The notes below the pieces were generated by a model, which did not search any database, was not told where the DNA came from, and worked only from the letters and a program-made list of their open reading frames with translations. A program made the translations under genes and the position numbers. From Prochlorococcus sp. AG-409-J16 (lineage in GTDB: Bacteria; Cyanobacteriota; Cyanobacteriia; PCC-6307; Cyanobiaceae), in assembly GCA_003215655.1 (NCBI GenBank), contig QCKB01000001.1, positions 434,001 through 498,000 on the forward strand: 64,000 bases of DNA, in the 5' to 3' direction. Below, piece by piece: positions 27,755 through 37,198 of the stretch (the first letter of the stretch is position 1; each line of letters starts with the position of its first letter).

Positions 27755-27848
27755 TCCAACAGTGTCCAGGTCCCCGTTCCATGGCCTGGAGCGAACTGCG
27801 CCTTGGCAATAATCCAAGGTGAACGCTTTGTAGCTATTGCTACAAAGC
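27755..27848. other. Hairpin cluster, possible structured RNA or leader
   Basis: Between the DUF4278 gene and the flippase-like gene there are several stem candidates. The strongest is GCTTTGTAGC (27825-27834) with GCTACAAAGC (27839-27848), a perfect 10-bp stem and TATT loop. Next to it CCTTGG (27801-27806) pairs with CCAAGG (27814-27819). A weaker one, CCAGG/CCTGG, lies near 27766-27788. No protein frame fits. I infer either a 5' leader of the minus-strand gene or a separate small RNA. Confidence 0.5.
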
Positions 27849-27917
27849 CATACTGCCAAAGAATAAGTCCACAGGTCGTTCAGAGTGATACAAAACTAAC
27901 TCTGAGAACTATTGTTT

Positions 27918-28904
27918 TCAGTTCAAGAAGGACTTCCTAAAAAAGCTATAAGACTCAGCCAAGAGTGCTGCAAATAAATCAGACATCGTTGATATGACCC
28001 TATAGCTAAGGACAGCTCCTAAAAGAGAGACCTCAGGGACAAGATGAGAAACCTTTAGGAAGACGCTCGCTTCAAAAACCCCAACACCTCCAGGGGCCGC
28101 TGGGATAACAAATCCAACAGTCCATGCAAAAGCAAAGGCAGACAACCATTCGCCCCAAGAAAGATTAACGCCCAAAGAGAACGCTTCTAAACAACAGTAA
28201 AAACCGCCAAACCGGCACCCTAGAAAAAGCATCTCCACGAACAAAGGTTTGAAGGGATACCCCAGCCTTCTTGTCCCACCATCTTCAATAGGAATAGAGC
28301 AAACAAGTTCTGAATCAAGCTTCTTTAATTGTTTAACCTTATTCAATTGCAAGCTTTTTAAAAGAGGCTCGCGGAAAAATGGAAGCAAGGACAAAACAGG
28401 CACGCAACAAATCAAAGAAAAACCAGATTGCCATCCACCAAAAGGGACAAATAGAAGCGCTGCAACAACCATCAATATTGGTTCTAAGAAAACAGAAGCC
28501 AATGCATTTCTAGTATCCATATACTTTCTAAGAGCCCTTATTCTCTCTACAAAATGCCAGACTCCTCCTGGAAGATACTTGAGTAAATTAGTCTTTAAAT
28601 AAAGACTCAATACAGGCAATCCTTTAGGACTATGTCCTAGCCAAGCCAAAAGCAATGACCAAGCATATGCATTAATAAACAAGCTCAAACAGCTAGTTAA
28701 TAATCCGGCAATCAACCAACCAATAGACAATCTACTCAGTGAGAATTGACTGAATTGCCCTCCATGACCAAGCAAAACAGAAAAAACAAACCCCAGGCTT
28801 ACAAGCGTGACCCAAAGCCTTATCCCACCTGGGATAGATATGCTTAAAGGAGGAAATATTCTACGGTAAATATCTCTTAAGGCTTTTACAGTCACCATGA
28901 CCAA
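27918..28904 (-). CDS. UPF0104/LPG-synthase-TM-like membrane protein
   Basis: The 328-residue protein has about eight hydrophobic segments and matches the lysylphosphatidylglycerol synthase transmembrane region/UPF0104 family. Recognisable parts are LLKYLPGGVWHFVERIRAL and GFVIPAAPGGVGVFEASVF near the C-terminus. Members are flippase-like domains, and here the catalytic soluble domain is absent. Substrate unknown. Its start overlaps the end of larC by 13 bases on the same strand, so the two are translationally coupled. Confidence 0.88.
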   Translation of the reverse strand: MVMVTVKALRDIYRRIFPPLSISIPGGIRLWVTLVSLGFVFSVLLGHGGQFSQFSLSRLSIGWLIAGLLTSCLSLFINAYAWSLLLAWLGHSPKGLPVLSLYLKTNLLKYLPGGVWHFVERIRALRKYMDTRNALASVFLEPILMVVAALLFVPFGGWQSGFSLICCVPVLSLLPFFREPLLKSLQLNKVKQLKKLDSELVCSIPIEDGGTRRLGYPFKPLFVEMLFLGCRFGGFYCCLEAFSLGVNLSWGEWLSAFAFAWTVGFVIPAAPGGVGVFEASVFLKVSHLVPEVSLLGAVLSYRVISTMSDLFAALLAESYSFFRKSFLN

Positions 28905-30127
28905 TCCTCTTTTGGGACAAAGTCTTCCAAAGCAAGAAACACTTCCCTACGCAGCTCTTCTACAGTCTTTCCAGACTCTTTGCTCACTCTGAGAATATCT
29001 TCATACTCAGGCTTATACGTAAAGCGGCCATCTGGCCTTAAGACTTGCTTGACTGCTATCTCTCCAACTCTCGTAGAACAATATCCAAGCCTTCTAGGCA
29101 GAGACCACCGATCTTCTTTTCTCTCTCTCAAGCCGAGAGTTGATCCATAAGAAAGCCATATCTTTCGTAATTGCCTGACCTTATCAATTTCAACCAAGGC
29201 AGTTAAAGAAACCCCTGAACGTCCCTTCTTCATAATTACTTGGCTGCACGCAACATCCAAAGCGCCCGCAGAACGCAATTGCTCAACAAGGCCTGCCACA
29301 TCTTCAGGAGAAGCATCATCTATCCAAGATTCTTGAATAATCAAATGCTGCAAGTTCAAATCATTAGACACTTGACCTGTGGGGACATCATCTAATGACT
29401 CAATTTCAAACACCCTTAATAAGTTAGCCCTATCAATATTGCGTTGACCAAATCCAATGCCAACTCTTCTAATAGATAAAGAAGATGGCTGTCCAAAGCT
29501 ACTTGAATTAACAGCCATCAACGCAAATCCAGTTGGCGTTGTGAGTTCGCCAGGGGGTAACGCCTCACAACCCATCAAGCTGACACGATGAGTTTTAGCC
29601 ATCTCAACAACAGCTGGAACAGGCAATGGCAAAACCCCATGAGAAGTTTTAACTGTTCCTCTTCCAGCTGGAGGAATCCCACAAACAATTCGACTAGGCC
29701 TCAAATAATTGAACGCTGCGCAAACGCCAACAACATCAACTAGTGAATCAATTGCTCCCAATTCATGAAAATGAACTTGCTCAATTTCTTCTCCATGAAC
29801 AAAAGCCTCCGCTTCCGCAAGAGCCTTAAAAACTGCTAAGACGCTTTTTTTAAGAGAGTCATCTATCAAGGAGGTCCTATTAATAAGCTCTCTAATTTCT
29901 CTCCAATGTCGACTAGGAGGGTCTTCTTCAAGAGCACTAACTAAAACTCTTGTGCCTCTAAGACCAAAACTTCGATCTTCTTTTACCTTCAGTTCATAAG
30001 AGTTCTCTAGGCCTATTGCCGCTAAAGGAGCATCCACAACCTCCCTTGGGACCCCTAAATCAAGCAAAGCAGCAAGAAGCATATCCCCAGCGAGACCATT
30101 GGGACAATCAACAAAAATATCGGTCAT
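28892..30127 (-). CDS. larC: Nickel-pincer cofactor biosynthesis protein LarC
   Basis: LarC (DUF111) inserts nickel into the pincer nucleotide cofactor first found in lactate racemase. The N-terminal signature is IFVDCPNGLAGDMLLAALLDLG, the His-rich FHELGAIDSLVDVVG lies near residue 130, and IPPAGRGTVKTSHGVLPLPVP is a strong family block. The C-terminal domain (KKGRSGVSLTALVEID onward) is also present. Length is 411 residues from ATG at 30127; a longer start at 30169 would add 14 unconserved residues. LarA, LarB and LarE are not seen in this window. Confidence 0.9.
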   Translation of the reverse strand: MTDIFVDCPNGLAGDMLLAALLDLGVPREVVDAPLAAIGLENSYELKVKEDRSFGLRGTRVLVSALEEDPPSRHWREIRELINRTSLIDDSLKKSVLAVFKALAEAEAFVHGEEIEQVHFHELGAIDSLVDVVGVCAAFNYLRPSRIVCGIPPAGRGTVKTSHGVLPLPVPAVVEMAKTHRVSLMGCEALPPGELTTPTGFALMAVNSSSFGQPSSLSIRRVGIGFGQRNIDRANLLRVFEIESLDDVPTGQVSNDLNLQHLIIQESWIDDASPEDVAGLVEQLRSAGALDVACSQVIMKKGRSGVSLTALVEIDKVRQLRKIWLSYGSTLGLRERKEDRWSLPRRLGYCSTRVGEIAVKQVLRPDGRFTYKPEYEDILRVSKESGKTVEELRREVFLALEDFVPKEDWSW

Positions 30128-30286
30128 GAACTTTCCAATGCGTCTTGGTAAGAGATGGAGACCTAACAAGTGTGATCCATCTAATTTGAAAAGGCTTCTT
30201 TGAAAAAGTAATTTCTAGTCAAATATCTGAGAACAAGTATCTCAGCTGAAAAACTTACAGCAAAATCTCCATATTTAAGAAATAGA

Positions 30287-30934
30287 TCACCTCCTAAAAT
30301 TGCCTGATTTATCTCGATGTCTTTTACCAGCTCGAGTAGGCATTGGGCCAATAACTTCAAAACTCTCTAGATGGAGCTCCTGACCTTTGCGTCTTACTTC
30401 AAGGCACAAGAAATGCCGCAATTTCTCCAGAGTCAGCTCTCCCTTAATCTGAAGTTTAAAAGGGACTGGCCTAGTCCTATCGGATCTTTGTTTTTGACGG
30501 ACTTTGATAATAAAGTCATTATTTTCTGGCTTGGTAAAAACCAATTCACCCCTAACTGAAAAATAATCATCTCCTTCAGGGAGCTGATCTTTTGAATCCA
30601 ATGATTCTGTTGCATTATTTGATTCAGCATTAGAACCGCTGCTCTTATCAAGAGTGCTTGGCTCCCAAATTCCTGCAATCTGAAGATGAAGTGCCCCTGC
30701 TTCACGTGACCGGGGATAAACCACCCAAAGGTGAGGTTTATCCATAGCTAAATGTCTTTGCATCAAAGTCATAACCCGTCCCAAAACCACTGCCTGTATC
30801 TCAGCACCATCCAAAGTTAGTAGTATCCCTCGAGTTATTTGATCAGGTTTCTCAGGCTTATAAATCCCTCTAACAACACCAATGGCTCGGTATTGCAAGG
30901 CTTCTGTAACTGTAGGGATTGGGTGGTCTCGCAT
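30287..30934 (-). CDS. Conserved cyanobacterial protein of unknown function
   Basis: The 215-residue soluble protein looks like a picocyanobacterial hypothetical. It has an ordered N-terminal domain (EALQYRAIGVVRGIYKPEKP, QITRGILLTLDGAEIQAVVLG, LWVVYPRS), a disordered acidic linker with Ser/Asn, and a second ordered part (YFSVRGELVFTKPENNDFIIKV and RPVPFKLQIKGEL). It ends in a basic tail (RAGKRHRDKSGNFRR). No catalytic motif is visible. It is divergent to the TPR gene, and the two starts overlap by up to 16 bases depending on start choice. Confidence 0.8.
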   Translation of the reverse strand: MRDHPIPTVTEALQYRAIGVVRGIYKPEKPDQITRGILLTLDGAEIQAVVLGRVMTLMQRHLAMDKPHLWVVYPRSREAGALHLQIAGIWEPSTLDKSSGSNAESNNATESLDSKDQLPEGDDYFSVRGELVFTKPENNDFIIKVRQKQRSDRTRPVPFKLQIKGELTLEKLRHFLCLEVRRKGQELHLESFEVIGPMPTRAGKRHRDKSGNFRR

Positions 30935-31797
30935 CGAAATTAAAGGGCATAAACTCGCCCCCTACAAATCTAGCCAGCTTTCAAGAACCGTCTCAAAATA
31001 TACCCAATGAATATCCACTAGCTTTGACTCTCAAAATCGACAGGATCATTCAATCACGTTTGGTAGTTGTTTTAGCTGCTGGGCTCTTAAATCTCGGTGT
31101 AATCCTCCTAATAGTCAACTACATATTTTCAAACAAGCCAAAGGAAGACAATATTCAAAACGTTCTTCCAAATAAAGTTACAAGTAGGTTCAGAAAGAAA
31201 AGCAATGAAGCAGAAGCAGAAATACAAGCAATCAACAAAAGATTAACACTCGCAAATACACAAGGCGCAATAGATTCATTAGATAAGTTAATTTTGAAAG
31301 AGCCAAAGAACTGGATCTGGAAAACTATCAGAGTAGAAATCGCAAGAAGAGCAGGATTAATTAATTTCGCAAGCTCCGAAATCAACCAACTAGTATCACT
31401 TCATCCTAAGAATATACATATAATAAAGTTAAAAGTTCTTATAGATTTAGACCTGGGGGAAGAAGACTCCGCTATTGCTTTTTTAAAAGCAAAGTTAAAT
31501 TCAGGCTCAAAAGATACCCGCATCCCTATTAGCCTCCTCTTGGCCGATTTATACCAGGAGATTGGCAACAAGAAGGCGGCAAAGAACATATATCAATCTC
31601 TAGCCAAAGAAGAACCTAATAATCCAACACCATTACTAGCTCTAGCGATAATTAATGGTCAGCAGGAGAACTATACAAGAGCGAAACAGCTTCTAGAAAA
31701 AGCAAGAATCCTTACCCTAGAAGATAAATCTGATGATCAATTAATTGACCGTTTATCAATTTATTGGAGTTTAAAGTCTAAACAAATAATGTATTAG
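30919..31797 (+). CDS. TPR-repeat protein with N-terminal membrane anchor
   Basis: The 292-residue protein has a short N-terminal segment, one transmembrane helix (LVVVLAAGLLNLGVILLIVNYIF, about residues 50-72), and a helical repeat domain of TPR type. Repeat pieces are ALALAIINGQQENYTRAKQL, NLHPKN-like helices and IPISLLLADLYQEIGNKKAAKNIYQSLAKEEP. It is probably anchored in the membrane with the repeat domain as a protein-binding platform. The start is uncertain: TTG at 30919 overlaps the divergent neighbour, while TTG at 31024 would begin just before the hydrophobic helix. Confidence 0.75.
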   Translation: MGGLASKLKGINSPPTNLASFQEPSQNIPNEYPLALTLKIDRIIQSRLVVVLAAGLLNLGVILLIVNYIFSNKPKEDNIQNVLPNKVTSRFRKKSNEAEAEIQAINKRLTLANTQGAIDSLDKLILKEPKNWIWKTIRVEIARRAGLINFASSEINQLVSLHPKNIHIIKLKVLIDLDLGEEDSAIAFLKAKLNSGSKDTRIPISLLLADLYQEIGNKKAAKNIYQSLAKEEPNNPTPLLALAIINGQQENYTRAKQLLEKARILTLEDKSDDQLIDRLSIYWSLKSKQIMY

Positions 31798-31812
31798 CAG
31801 GACTTAATTTCC

Positions 31813-32151
31813 CTATTGCTTTATTCGATTAATCTTAGTGACTTGTTCGTCTAAAGCCTCTAAGGCTTGATCAATCGCATCAGAAGGGCTTGTAGCATTT
31901 TTCATTGCTGATGCTCGCTGTAAGCGGTTCATTAATTCCATAGGGTTTGTGGCATCAAGAATCGAAGTCCTTTTATCTCCGCCTGGGAGCGTGTCATAAA
32001 ATTCATTCTCATTAATTGATGGTTCATAATTCGCAGATGGCTGTGACTGTGAACTATTAATTGGCAAAGTCACACCAAGACCAAAGCTTGCCGCAATCGT
32101 TAAAAGAATCCGAGAGAGATCCAAACCCTTTATCTTTAATGGACTTTTCAT
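31813..32151 (-). CDS. Small secreted or anchored protein, unknown function
   Basis: The 112-residue protein has an N-terminal hydrophobic segment (ILLTIAASFGLGVTLPI) after a basic KSPLKIKG, fitting a signal peptide or anchor. The rest is polar: a Ser/Gln/Asn-rich stretch, then DATNPMELMNRLQRASAMKNATSPSDAIDQALEALDEQV, which is likely helical. I do not recognise a family. It lies between the TPR gene (convergent) and xth (divergent, 68 bases). Confidence 0.7.
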   Translation of the reverse strand: MKSPLKIKGLDLSRILLTIAASFGLGVTLPINSSQSQPSANYEPSINENEFYDTLPGGDKRTSILDATNPMELMNRLQRASAMKNATSPSDAIDQALEALDEQVTKINRIKQ

Positions 32152-32219
32152 TTATAAAGCTCCCAAACCTCAAGAGTTACCCAGGACATGTTAATCCTAT
32201 TTGACCTAAGACCAAGCCT

Positions 32220-33074
32220 ATGAGAATTGCTACCTGGAACGTCAACTCGATTCGATCAAGGCTTGATCAAGTTCTTGACTGGCTAAAGGCTATACAGCCA
32301 GATCTTCTTTGCTTGCAAGAAACAAAAGTAGATGATCCACTATTCCCTAAGCAAGCATTTGAGACACTTGGCTATCAAGTAATTTTCCATGGTCAAAAGT
32401 CATATAACGGGGTGGCTTTTATAAGCCGACTACCTTTTGAAGACGTACGACTTGGTTTCCTGGGCGAATTACCAGATAGCAAAAAGGCTGAAGAACTAGG
32501 AGGCCAAAAAAGAGTTTTAAGTGCTCTTATTAATGACATTCGTATTGTTAACCTTTACGTTCCCAATGGATCAGACCTTAAGTCAGAAAAATATATCTAC
32601 AAGCTTGAATGGTTAAGATGCCTTAAAAGCTATTTAGAAGTTCCTGCAGAAAGGGGTGAAGCTCTTTGCGTTCTTGGGGACTTCAACATTGCGCTCGAAG
32701 GAAGAGATATTCATAATCCCAAACAGCTAACTGGAAAGATTATGGCCAGCGAGCCAGAAAGAAAAGCCCTTAAAAGTGCGCTAGGTGATGACTTAGAAGA
32801 TGTTTTTCGTATTTTTGAATCTGATACGAACCACTGGAGTTGGTGGGACTACAGAAGCGGTGCCTGGGATCGAGATAGAGGCTGGAGAATAGATCATATT
32901 TACTTAAGCAAAGAACTCCTTTCTAGAGCTAATTGTTGCTACATAAACAAGGAGGTCAGAGGCAATGAAAAGCCCAGTGATCATGCGCCTGTAATAGTTG
33001 ATTTAAATTGGCCCCCTAATGAAGAAGAAGAAGAAGAAAATGATGAAGCCATGAATTCCTTAAATTTTCTATGA
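32220..33074 (+). CDS. xth: Exodeoxyribonuclease III
   Basis: Xth is an AP endonuclease/3' exonuclease in base excision repair. Motifs are MRIATWNVNSIRSR, the catalytic Glu in CLQETKVDD, the central WDYRSGAWDRDRGWRIDHIY and the C-terminal GDFNIALEGRDIHNP and PSDHAPVIVDL. The length of 284 is slightly longer than E. coli because of a Glu-rich C-terminal tail (NEEEEEEND). The start is ATG at 32220. It is convergent with glcD, with about 40 bases between stops. Confidence 0.95.
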   Translation: MRIATWNVNSIRSRLDQVLDWLKAIQPDLLCLQETKVDDPLFPKQAFETLGYQVIFHGQKSYNGVAFISRLPFEDVRLGFLGELPDSKKAEELGGQKRVLSALINDIRIVNLYVPNGSDLKSEKYIYKLEWLRCLKSYLEVPAERGEALCVLGDFNIALEGRDIHNPKQLTGKIMASEPERKALKSALGDDLEDVFRIFESDTNHWSWWDYRSGAWDRDRGWRIDHIYLSKELLSRANCCYINKEVRGNEKPSDHAPVIVDLNWPPNEEEEEENDEAMNSLNFL

Positions 33075-33116
33075 AAATATCATTATTGAGAACAGAAGCT
33101 AATTACCTATTGCAAA

Positions 33117-34589
33117 TCAAAAAGCTTCAATATCTAAGGGTTCATCTTTCTCTTTTGTTGTAAGTATTACTTTTCTCCGAGAAGCCTCTGCACAACTTAT
33201 TGGTGTAGGGAATATCTTCCCAGGATTAGCTAAGCCCTTTGGATCAAAAGCACTTCTCAACAGTCTCATTGTATCCAGATCATCTGGATTGAACATCCAT
33301 TCCAAATAACACCTTTTATCCGCGCCAACGCCATGTTCGCCAGTAATACTTCCACCGACAGCCAGACATTCTCTTAAGATTTCGGCCCCAAGTTCTCGGA
33401 CTTTTGCTTCAATATTAGGGGCATCCGCTTGATAAAGAATCAAAGGATGCAAATTACCATCACCTGCATGGAAAACATTAGCCACAGGTAATCCATATTT
33501 CTTACTTAAGCTTTCAATTGCTGAAAGTACCTTTGGGAGAGTACTTCTTGGTACCACTCCATCCTGAACGTAATAAGAAGATGATATTTGTCCAACTGCA
33601 GCAAAAGCAGATTTACGCCCTTTCCAAAGCCTTGCGCGATCCTTCGCATCCTCCGCACTCCTAATCGACCTAGCACCAGCTCTTATACAAATTTCACTTG
33701 TCTGCTCAGCAGTTTCCTTTACCTCAGATTTCTGACCATCAAGTTCTATAAGTAAAATCGCAGCTGCATCTCTTGGGTATTCATCAAAACCAAAAAGATC
33801 ATTAACTGCATTAATCATAAACTTATCCATAATTTCCATCCCAGCAGGAAGTATTCCTTTAGAAGTAATATTCGAAACAGCCAAGCCAGCTGACTCCATA
33901 TTACTGAAATCTGCCAACAAAACTGTTACGGACTCTGGAACTTTTAGAAGCCTTAGTGTTATTGAAGTTGCTATACCAAGAGTTCCTTCACTGCCTATAA
34001 AAGCCCCTCTTAAATCTAACTCTGCATATTCTGAAAGCTCACCCCCAAAATTAGTTATTGTTCCATCGGGTAAAGCCACTTCTAAACCGAGAACATGATT
34101 ACTTGTGACTCCATATTTTAGGCAATGTACTCCCCCTGAATTCTCAGCAATATTCCCACCAATACTGCAAACAATTTGGCTAGATGGATCAGGTGCATAA
34201 TAAAACCCTTCACCTTCAACAGCTCTGGTTACCCAACTATTGATCACACCTGGCTGAACTTTTACTATCTGATTAGATAAATCAACTTTCAGAATCTTTC
34301 TCATTCGACTTGTTACTACTAATAATGCGTCTTCCTCTACCAATGAGCCTCCCGAAAGTCCTGTTCCACTACCCCTCGCAACAAAAGGAATGCCCAACCT
34401 ATGACAACAAGCTAAGACCTTGGACACTTCTAAAGTCGTCTCTGGTAATACTGCCAAAGGCGGACAATTTCGATCAATTGTCAGCCCATCACAGTCATAT
34501 ACAAGTAATTCTTGGCGCTTAGAAACTACAGCCTTTTTAGGGAGGAATTTCCTCAGTTCCCTTTCCAGGACTGCCCAGTTAGGCTTCAA
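33117..34589 (-). CDS. glcD: Glycolate oxidase subunit GlcD
   Basis: GlcD oxidises glycolate to glyoxylate in photorespiration and carries FAD. The FAD_binding_4 signature is VARGSGTGLSGGSL, preceded by VLACCHRLGIPF. The C-terminal FAD-linked-oxidase domain includes FHAGDGNLHPLILY and SITGEHGVGADKR. The 490-residue length is usual. The other subunits GlcE and GlcF are not present next to it. It is divergent to hemL, with about 137 bases between. Confidence 0.95.
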   Translation of the reverse strand: MKPNWAVLERELRKFLPKKAVVSKRQELLVYDCDGLTIDRNCPPLAVLPETTLEVSKVLACCHRLGIPFVARGSGTGLSGGSLVEEDALLVVTSRMRKILKVDLSNQIVKVQPGVINSWVTRAVEGEGFYYAPDPSSQIVCSIGGNIAENSGGVHCLKYGVTSNHVLGLEVALPDGTITNFGGELSEYAELDLRGAFIGSEGTLGIATSITLRLLKVPESVTVLLADFSNMESAGLAVSNITSKGILPAGMEIMDKFMINAVNDLFGFDEYPRDAAAILLIELDGQKSEVKETAEQTSEICIRAGARSIRSAEDAKDRARLWKGRKSAFAAVGQISSSYYVQDGVVPRSTLPKVLSAIESLSKKYGLPVANVFHAGDGNLHPLILYQADAPNIEAKVRELGAEILRECLAVGGSITGEHGVGADKRCYLEWMFNPDDLDTMRLLRSAFDPKGLANPGKIFPTPISCAEASRRKVILTTKEKDEPLDIEAF

Positions 34590-34726
34590 TGTCCAAGTTC
34601 ATCTGATAAACAACATAGACAATTGAATCTGTCAGGAAACCAACAGCTAGAGAAAATTGATACGCATATAGGATTTTTGCGCCAATATGGCAGATGGTTT
34701 ACATCAGCCAATTGGCATCAGTCCCC

Positions 34727-36028
34727 GTGACAGCATCCGCCTTGAACACTTCTCGTTCCCAGGCCATTTTTGGCGCTGCTCAAACACTCATGCCTGGTGG
34801 AGTCAGTTCACCAGTAAGAGCATTCCGCTCCGTAGATGGTCAGCCAATCGTCTTTGATCGAGTCAAAGGTCCCTACGCATGGGACGTAGATGGCAATCGA
34901 TACATTGACTATGTAGGGAGCTGGGGGCCCGCCATATGTGGCCATGCCCACCCAGAGGTAATTGCCGCGCTTAATGAAGCTTTAGAAAACGGCACCAGCT
35001 TCGGCGCTCCTTGTGAGCTGGAGAACCAACTAGCTGAAATGGTCATTGCCGCCGTTCCCAGCGTAGAAATGGTTCGCTTTGTTAACAGTGGCACAGAAGC
35101 ATGTATGGCCGTGCTGCGACTAATGAGGGCATTCACAGGTCGCGACAAAGTAATTAAGTTCGAAGGCTGCTACCACGGACATGCCGACATGTTTTTGGTT
35201 AAGGCCGGCTCAGGTGTGGCAACCCTTGGGCTTCCTGACTCACCTGGAGTACCACGCAGTACAACCGCCAACACCCTCACTGCTCCATACAATGACCTTG
35301 AAGCTGTCAAAGAGCTTTTTGCCGAAAATCCAGACGCAATCTCTGGTGTAATCCTTGAGCCTGTGGTTGGGAATGCAGGTTTTATTACACCTGAGCCAGG
35401 CTTCCTAGAAGGGCTAAGAGAACTAACAAAAGAAAACGGAGCCCTCCTTGTCTTTGATGAGGTAATGACTGGCTTCAGGATTAGCTACGGAGGGGCTCAA
35501 GCGAAGTATGGAGTAACCCCAGATCTGACAACTATGGGGAAAGTCATTGGCGGAGGTCTTCCGGTAGGTGCCTATGGAGGCAGAAGCGACATTATGGGAA
35601 TGGTTGCGCCTGCAGGTCCCATGTATCAAGCAGGAACTCTCAGCGGAAATCCACTTGCAATGACAGCTGGAATCAAAACTCTTGAACTACTTAGCCAAGA
35701 GGGAGCGTATGGGAAATTGGAAACAACTACTACTCGGCTGATATCAGGAATATTAGAAATAGCAAAAGAGGCAGGTTGGCCCATTACAGGAAGCAGCATT
35801 AGCGGAATGTTTGGCTTCTATTTATGTAATGGCCCTGTAAGAAACTTTGAAGAAGCAAAATCTGCAGATACATCCAGATTTGGAAAACTCCACCGCGCCA
35901 TGCTCGAGAGAGGTGTATACCTTGCTCCAAGTGCTTTTGAAGCAGGCTTCACCTCTCTAGCGCATTCAGAAACCGATATAGACGCAACATTGCAAGCCTT
36001 CCGCGAAAGTGTTGCAAGCCTTAGTTGA
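34727..36028 (+). CDS. hemL: Glutamate-1-semialdehyde 2,1-aminomutase
   Basis: HemL makes 5-aminolevulinate from glutamate-1-semialdehyde, the entry to tetrapyrrole synthesis, with PLP as cofactor. The PLP lysine lies in [49 protein letters not shown] and [11 protein letters not shown] are further signatures. The start is GTG at 34727 ([12 protein letters not shown]), at the family N-terminus. An ATG at 34694 would add 11 residues. Length is 433. Confidence 0.97.
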   Translation: MTASALNTSRSQAIFGAAQTLMPGGVSSPVRAFRSVDGQPIVFDRVKGPYAWDVDGNRYIDYVGSWGPAICGHAHPEVIAALNEALENGTSFGAPCELENQLAEMVIAAVPSVEMVRFVNSGTEACMAVLRLMRAFTGRDKVIKFEGCYHGHADMFLVKAGSGVATLGLPDSPGVPRSTTANTLTAPYNDLEAVKELFAENPDAISGVILEPVVGNAGFITPEPGFLEGLRELTKENGALLVFDEVMTGFRISYGGAQAKYGVTPDLTTMGKVIGGGLPVGAYGGRSDIMGMVAPAGPMYQAGTLSGNPLAMTAGIKTLELLSQEGAYGKLETTTTRLISGILEIAKEAGWPITGSSISGMFGFYLCNGPVRNFEEAKSADTSRFGKLHRAMLERGVYLAPSAFEAGFTSLAHSETDIDATLQAFRESVASLS

Positions 36029-36125
36029 TTTTTAAATGACCTAATATACAGCCAAAAGCTATATCAAACTCATAACTAAAGCATAGCCTCAAAAGACAGG
36101 TAACACCGAATAGTTCGCTTGATCC

Positions 36126-36677
36126 ATGAAATCTATAACTCTTCTTTCATATTTTTCTACTAACATTAAAAACCGCCTTAAGGTTTTATTATCAAGGCCA
36201 AATAGTTACAACCTAACTCTCGTAAAAGCCGAAGAAAGCAATTATAGCAATGGGCTAGAAAGAGAATTGATTCAACAATTGGAGAAGATTGATGCGCAGA
36301 TAAAGGCAACAAACCAGGAGCTTTTAAAGGCACAGAGTGTTAACTTGCGCTCTTATGTAAGCAGCAGGGAAAGCCTATGGGGCAACCTCCAAAGGAATAT
36401 GCACCGAAATGCCGCACAAGAGTCAATCACTTGGCACTGGAAGCAGCTAAAAAAACTAATAAGAGTACGCCTTTATACCCAAGAAAAGCTCGATCGAATA
36501 ACTGGCAAGTACTGGCCTAAAAAGATAAGACTTTACGTAAACCTTATCTGCTTAGCAATGCTTATTTTTTTTCTGATTGGAATTATTCTAATGGGAATAA
36601 TGACAGCTATTTACCTATTGCCTATATGGGGTTCACTAGCATTGATCTATTTTTTAAGTAAGAAGAAAAGGTTCTAA
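36126..36677 (+). CDS. Coiled-coil protein with C-terminal membrane pair, unknown
   Basis: The 183-residue protein is basic with a helical/coiled-coil segment (LERELIQQLEKIDAQIKATNQELLKAQ) and two hydrophobic helices near the end (LYVNLICLAMLIFFLIGIILMG and IMTAIYLLPIWGSLALIYFLS), joined by a short turn. The C-terminus ends KKKRF. No recognised family. It lies alone between hemL and the small membrane gene at 36.9 kb. Confidence 0.65.
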   Translation: MKSITLLSYFSTNIKNRLKVLLSRPNSYNLTLVKAEESNYSNGLERELIQQLEKIDAQIKATNQELLKAQSVNLRSYVSSRESLWGNLQRNMHRNAAQESITWHWKQLKKLIRVRLYTQEKLDRITGKYWPKKIRLYVNLICLAMLIFFLIGIILMGIMTAIYLLPIWGSLALIYFLSKKKRF

Positions 36678-36869
36678 AGAGTAATTTCCAAACAACGTGA
36701 TCAATCCAATCCCATTTAAAAAATAAGGTAAAATTATACCTTTAAACTCTATCTAAGGTCCTATACTTTTTCTCGAAATAAACAAGGAAGCTCCTAATTT
36801 TTAAATAATTTCTCATCAGATTCTTTCTAAACAGTCACTAATAAATGGCATAGGGCTGCTGAAGGTGCT
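36678..36869. other. AT-rich intergenic region
   Basis: No gene or strong motif is visible. One small hairpin, AAGGTA/TACCTT around 36726-36743, may act as a weak terminator or operator for neighbours. Confidence 0.3.
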
Positions 36870-36896
36870 ATGAAATATCATCTGCTATTAAAAGAA

Positions 36897-37115
36897 ATGG
36901 ACGCCCCTACCAATCAGGAAAAGAACATGATGGATGGACCTGACCCTCAGGCTCCCCTAGAAGACGAGGCTGTGAAATGGGACTACACAAATAGAGAGCA
37001 GACCCTTTATACAGGAGCCGCTGTAGTAGGACTAAACCTACTAGTAATAGTCCTAGTAGTACTTGATCGAACAATTCCAGCAGTTCATTCATTTATCACA
37101 GGTAAGCCTATGTAA
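36897..37115 (+). CDS. Small single-span membrane protein, unknown
   Basis: The start used is ATG at 36897 (MDAPTNQEKNMMDGPDPQ), giving 72 residues; an in-frame ATG at 36870 would add nine. An acidic N-terminus is followed by WDYTNREQTLYTGAAVVG and one transmembrane helix with a Leu/Val-rich core (LNLLVIVLVVL), then DRTIPAVHSFITGKPM. It looks protein-like and probably real, but I recognise no family. The neighbouring truncated ndhF-like gene starts 83 bases downstream, so a link with NDH-1 is conceivable but unproven. It has no ExBxNxRxAM-type hli motif. Confidence 0.6.
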   Translation: MDAPTNQEKNMMDGPDPQAPLEDEAVKWDYTNREQTLYTGAAVVGLNLLVIVLVVLDRTIPAVHSFITGKPM

Positions 37116-37198
37116 GAGATCAACTCTGCTGAAGCCTTAGGACAGTAAGAACACTACTTAAAGCACAACTATCTTCATCATCCCAACCAGTCCGACTG

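Noticed and set aside
36897-37115. Considered as a high-light-inducible protein
   Set aside because: It has one helix but lacks the ExxNGRxAM motif that defines HLIPs, unlike the gene at 48.2-48.4 kb.
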